Source: Bradyrhizobium barranii subsp. apii (lineage in GTDB: Bacteria; Pseudomonadota; Alphaproteobacteria; Rhizobiales; Xanthobacteraceae). From it: a stretch of 64,000 bases of DNA. Positions 61,180-64,000 of this stretch are shown here, piece by piece. The position numbers and the translations under genes were made by a program. Each line of letters opens with the position of its first letter. Positions within the stretch are counted from its first letter, which is position 1. The notes below the pieces were generated by a model that saw only the letters and a program-made list of their open reading frames with translations, was not told the DNA's origin and ran no database searches. The stretch spans positions 5,144,501 to 5,208,500 of the forward strand of contig NZ_CP096255.1 in assembly GCF_011516635.5 (NCBI RefSeq). Reading direction: 5' to 3'.

Positions 61180-62817
61180 ATGAGCAAACTCACCCGTCGC
61201 ACCATCCTGAAGTCCGGCGGCGCTGCCGCGGGCACGCTTCTCCTGCCGCGCTTCGCGATCGGGCAGGCGGACAACCGTCCGTCGGTGACGATCGCCGTGC
61301 AGAAGGTGACGAATTCGAACGTGCTCGACGTGCTGCGCGAGCAATCGAACGTCGGCGAGCGCGTGTTCTTCTCCTCGATCTGGGAGGGCCTGATCTCCAA
61401 GAACTGGCGTGGCAGCCTGGAGGCCGTGCCGGGCCTCGCCACCGAGTGGCGTCGCATCGACGACCAGACCGTCGAGGTGAAGCTGCGCCAGGGCGTGAAG
61501 TTCCACAATAGCGACGAGCTGACGGCCGAAGACGTCGTCTTCACCTTCAGCCGCGAGCGCATGTTCGGCGAGACCGAGGCCAAGAGCCGTTCCACCATCC
61601 AGGCCTTCGAGAAGATCCCGACGCCGCGCCCGGGCAAGGAACTGCCGCCTGATGTGCCGGCGGTTGCCCGCCGCATCTGGCCGGACCTCGTGCGCGTCGA
61701 TGCCGTCGACAAGTACACGGTGCGCTTCTACAACGCGACGCCCGACGTCACGATCGAGGGCCGGCTGTCGCGCTACGGCTCCGACATCATGAACCGCCGC
61801 GCCTGGGAGCAGTCCGCGAGCTATCTCGACTGGGCGCGCAAGCCGATCACGACGGGCCCGTACAAGGTCGTCGAACTCAAGCCCGACGTGTCGCTGACCC
61901 TCGAGGCGCATGACGAATATTGGGGTGGCCGGCCGCCGCTCAAGCGCATCCGTTTCCTCGAAGTGCCCGAGGTCGCGAGCCGCATCAACGGCCTGCTGTC
62001 GGGCGAATACCAGTTCGCCTGCGACATCCCGCCGGACCAGATTGCCGGAATCGAGAAGAACGCAGCGTTCGAAGTGCAGGGCGGCAGCATCCTCAATCAC
62101 CGCCTGACCGTATTCGACAAGAACCACGCCGTGCTCGCCAATCCCCTGGTGCGGCGCGCCTTCACCCACGCGATCGACCGCCAGGCGATCGTCGACAGCC
62201 TGTGGGCGGGCCGGACCCGCGTGCCGAAGGGCCTGCAGTGGGAATTCTACGGTGACATGTTCAACGCCGACTGGAGCGTGCCGGCCTACGATCCGAAGCT
62301 CGCGCAGGATCTGTTGAAGCAGGCCAACTACAAGGGCGATCCGATTCCCTATCGCCTGCTCAACAACTACTACACCAACCAGGTTGCGACCGCCCAGGTG
62401 CTGGTCGAGATGTGGAAGTCGGTCGGCCTCAACGTCCAGATCGAGACCAAGGAGAACTGGTCGCAGATCATGGAACGTGCGCCGACCCGCGCGGTTCGCG
62501 ACTGGTCGAACTCGGCTGCCTTCAACGATCCCGTCTCGTCGCTGGTCGCCCAGCACGGCCCGAACGGCCAGCAGCAGCAGATCGGCGAGTGGACCAACGC
62601 CGAACTGAACAAGCTTTCGGAGTTCCTGGAGACCTCGACCGACCGGGCCGCCCGCAAGAAGGCGTTCCGCCGCATGCTGGAGATCGCCGAGCGCGAGGAT
62701 CCCGCCTATACGGTGCTGCACCAGAACGCGACCTTCACCGCGAAGCCGAAGTCGATCAAGTGGAAGGCGTCGCCGGCATTCGCGATGGATTTCCGCGCCG
62801 GCAATTTCGAGGCGTAA
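61180..62817 (+). CDS. ABC transporter substrate-binding protein family 5, Tat signal
   Basis: The 545-aa product starts with a twin-arginine signal (KLTRRTILKSGGAAAGTLLL, cleavage near IGQA). The DppA/OppA-like body shows SSIWEGLISKNWRGSLEAVP, VKLRQGVKFHNSDELTAEDV, the peptide-lobe block NPLVRRAFTHAIDRQAIVDS and LAQDLLKQANYKGDP. The family binds peptides, opines, nickel or sugars; the TIM-barrel epimerase-like neighbour makes a sugar-like or opine ligand conceivable. It lies between that gene and two ATPase genes in one direction. Confidence 0.92.
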   Translation: MSKLTRRTILKSGGAAAGTLLLPRFAIGQADNRPSVTIAVQKVTNSNVLDVLREQSNVGERVFFSSIWEGLISKNWRGSLEAVPGLATEWRRIDDQTVEVKLRQGVKFHNSDELTAEDVVFTFSRERMFGETEAKSRSTIQAFEKIPTPRPGKELPPDVPAVARRIWPDLVRVDAVDKYTVRFYNATPDVTIEGRLSRYGSDIMNRRAWEQSASYLDWARKPITTGPYKVVELKPDVSLTLEAHDEYWGGRPPLKRIRFLEVPEVASRINGLLSGEYQFACDIPPDQIAGIEKNAAFEVQGGSILNHRLTVFDKNHAVLANPLVRRAFTHAIDRQAIVDSLWAGRTRVPKGLQWEFYGDMFNADWSVPAYDPKLAQDLLKQANYKGDPIPYRLLNNYYTNQVATAQVLVEMWKSVGLNVQIETKENWSQIMERAPTRAVRDWSNSAAFNDPVSSLVAQHGPNGQQQQIGEWTNAELNKLSEFLETSTDRAARKKAFRRMLEIAEREDPAYTVLHQNATFTAKPKSIKWKASPAFAMDFRAGNFEA

Positions 62818-63804
62818 GTGGTGACGCCGCTGGTCAGCATCCAGGGCCTCAGCGTCGCCTTCAACGGCGTCCCGGTCCTGCGCGGCGTCGATCTCACCTT
62901 GCAGAAGGGCGAGGCTCTCGGCCTCGTCGGCGAGTCCGGCTCCGGCAAGTCAGTGACGTGGCTTGCTGCGCTCGGCCTCTTGCCGCGGCATGCAAAAGTC
63001 TCGGGCTCCGTGCGGCTCGACGGACGCGAAATCCTCGGCGCACCCACGGGTGAGCTTGACCGGGTGCGGGGCGGGCGGGTCGCCATGATTTTTCAGGACC
63101 CCGCAAGCGCACTCAATCCGGTGCTCACCATTCGCAAGCAGCTCTGCGAGGCTTTGGCGCTGCATCGCGCTCTCTCGGGCGAGGCGGTGAGAGCCGAAGC
63201 GCGGCGGCTGCTCGATCTCGTCGGCATTCCCGATGCGGCGCGGCGGCTCGAAGCCTATCCGCACGAATTCTCGGGCGGCCAGGTCCAGCGCATCATGATC
63301 GCGATGGCGCTGGCCGGAAATCCCGATCTCCTCGTCGCGGACGAGCCGACCACGGCGCTCGACGCCACCATCCAGGCGCAGATTTTGGAGCTGCTCTCGA
63401 CCATCCGCCGCGAGATGAGCATGGCGATGGTGCTGATCAGCCATGATCTCGGCGTCGTCGCGGAAAACTGCGACCGCGTCGCCGTGATGTATGCCGGCCG
63501 CATCGTCGAGCAGGCGCCCGCCAATCAGCTCTTTGCCGATCCGGTGCATCCCTACGCGCAGGGCCTGATCGGCGCACTGCCGCCGCTCGACGGACCGCGT
63601 CGACGTCTCACGGCCATTCCGGGGACCGTTCCCGATCCCGCGCACATGCCAAGCGGCTGCGCCTTCGCGCCGCGCTGCGCGCTGGCGGCCGAGCCGTGCG
63701 GACTTGCCGTGCCGAGCCTGGCGCCGATCGCGAATGATCGCGTGGTCGCCTGCATCCGGGCTGAAGCTTCGCGCCGTGCGCTGCTCGGGATCGCCGCCGA
63801 ATGA
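62818..63804 (+). CDS. oligopeptide-type ABC transporter ATP-binding protein (DppD/OppD-like)
   Basis: The 328-aa product has Walker A GLVGESGSGKSVTWLAALG, the signature FSGGQVQRIMIAMALA, Walker B LLVADEPTTALDATIQAQIL and the H-loop MVLISHDLGVVAENCDRVAV. The C-terminal cysteine segment SGCAFAPRCALAAEPC is typical of OppD/DppD and may bind an Fe-S cluster. It starts with GTG immediately after the binding-protein stop (GTG 62818 or 62821) and overlaps the next ATPase by ATGA. The permeases are not between them and must lie beyond the window. Confidence 0.93.
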   Translation: MVTPLVSIQGLSVAFNGVPVLRGVDLTLQKGEALGLVGESGSGKSVTWLAALGLLPRHAKVSGSVRLDGREILGAPTGELDRVRGGRVAMIFQDPASALNPVLTIRKQLCEALALHRALSGEAVRAEARRLLDLVGIPDAARRLEAYPHEFSGGQVQRIMIAMALAGNPDLLVADEPTTALDATIQAQILELLSTIRREMSMAMVLISHDLGVVAENCDRVAVMYAGRIVEQAPANQLFADPVHPYAQGLIGALPPLDGPRRRLTAIPGTVPDPAHMPSGCAFAPRCALAAEPCGLAVPSLAPIANDRVVACIRAEASRRALLGIAAE

Positions 63805-64000
63805 GCGGGCCGCTCGTCGAGATGTCCTCGATCTCGCGCAGCTACGCGATGCGCTCCGGGATGTTCGGCCGCAGCACAGCGGTTCACGCGGTCGACGGCT
63901 TGTCACTTGCGATCCGCAAGGGCGAAACACTGGGCCTCGTCGGCGAGTCCGGCTCGGGCAAATCGACCACGGGTCGTATCGTGCTTGGCCTCGAGCCGCC
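63801..64000 (+). CDS. oligopeptide-type ABC transporter ATP-binding protein (OppF/DppF-like), truncated by the window end
   Basis: ATG 63801 overlaps the preceding stop (ATGA). The 66 codons present read SGPLVEMSSISRSYAMRSGM, AVDGLSLAIRKGETLGLVGE and the Walker A motif GESGSGKSTTGRIVLGLEPP, then run off the window. It is the second ATPase of the importer. Confidence 0.88.
   Translation, partial: MSGPLVEMSSISRSYAMRSGMFGRSTAVHAVDGLSLAIRKGETLGLVGESGSGKSTTGRIVLGLEP

Overview
The window looks like a piece of chromosome from a Bradyrhizobium-like alphaproteobacterium (Nitrobacteraceae). The evidence is uniformly GC-rich coding sequence, the neighbour set sdhE-mfd next to recG, a Pcs-type phosphatidylcholine synthase, an IalB-like protein, HspQ, a NasT/NasS pair next to a ferredoxin-type nitrite reductase, and the palindromic intergenic repeats typical of that genus. 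No rRNA, tRNA, CRISPR array, insertion sequence or prophage was seen. Most of the window is housekeeping and transport.

Layout. 1-6000: two tiny overlapping ORFs, a short hypothetical, glmS, a DUF502 membrane protein, an NAD(P)-dependent oxidoreductase, a small P-loop kinase-like protein and a frameshifted panE-like reductase. 6-13.5 kb: recG facing a co-translated sdhE-mfd pair, then a membrane fatty-acid desaturase. 13.5-18.3 kb (minus strand): a degenerate GGDEF-type protein, a degenerate acyl-CoA-ligase-like protein and a YejA-like binding protein. 18.5-27.4 kb: IalB, HspQ, an AEC carrier, a UbiH-type hydroxylase, pcs-terC, a quinone reductase, an ArgD-like aminotransferase with an apparent attenuator, and a TPR protein. 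27.5-30.5 kb: accessory genes including a MerR regulator with its own promoter and a 41-codon copy of the tail of an upstream gene.

30.5-37.5 kb: rimO, then the most coherent system in the window: nasT-nasS, a sigma-54 promoter with a structured leader, nirA, and an overlapping NAD(P)H reductase whose flavodoxin domain is replaced by a cysteine cluster. This reads as an assimilatory nitrite reduction unit with its own electron-donor protein, its nitrate-responsive antiterminator pair and nitrogen-controlled transcription.

37.7-42 kb: a 5-oxoprolinase operon (pxpB-pxpC-pxpA, with pxpB frameshifted) divergent from an RraA-like/cupin pair, with a dyad operator between them. 42-46.6 kb: small secreted proteins, a secreted hydrolase, a PheC-like binding protein and a frameshifted DUF1993 gene. 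46.7-52.2 kb: a complete sugar-type ABC transporter operon ending in a 2-hydroxyacid dehydrogenase. 52.6-60 kb: an LTXXQ periplasmic protein, a receiver-only regulator, two small ORFs, glk, pncA, a PHA-synthase-like hydrolase and nadE. 60.3-64 kb: a TIM-barrel epimerase/isomerase-like gene leading into a dipeptide-type ABC transporter cut off by the window end.

Three genes (panE-like, pxpB, DUF1993) each carry a one-base frameshift in an otherwise intact coding sequence. This could be recent pseudogenization or sequencing error, and cannot be decided from the sequence alone.
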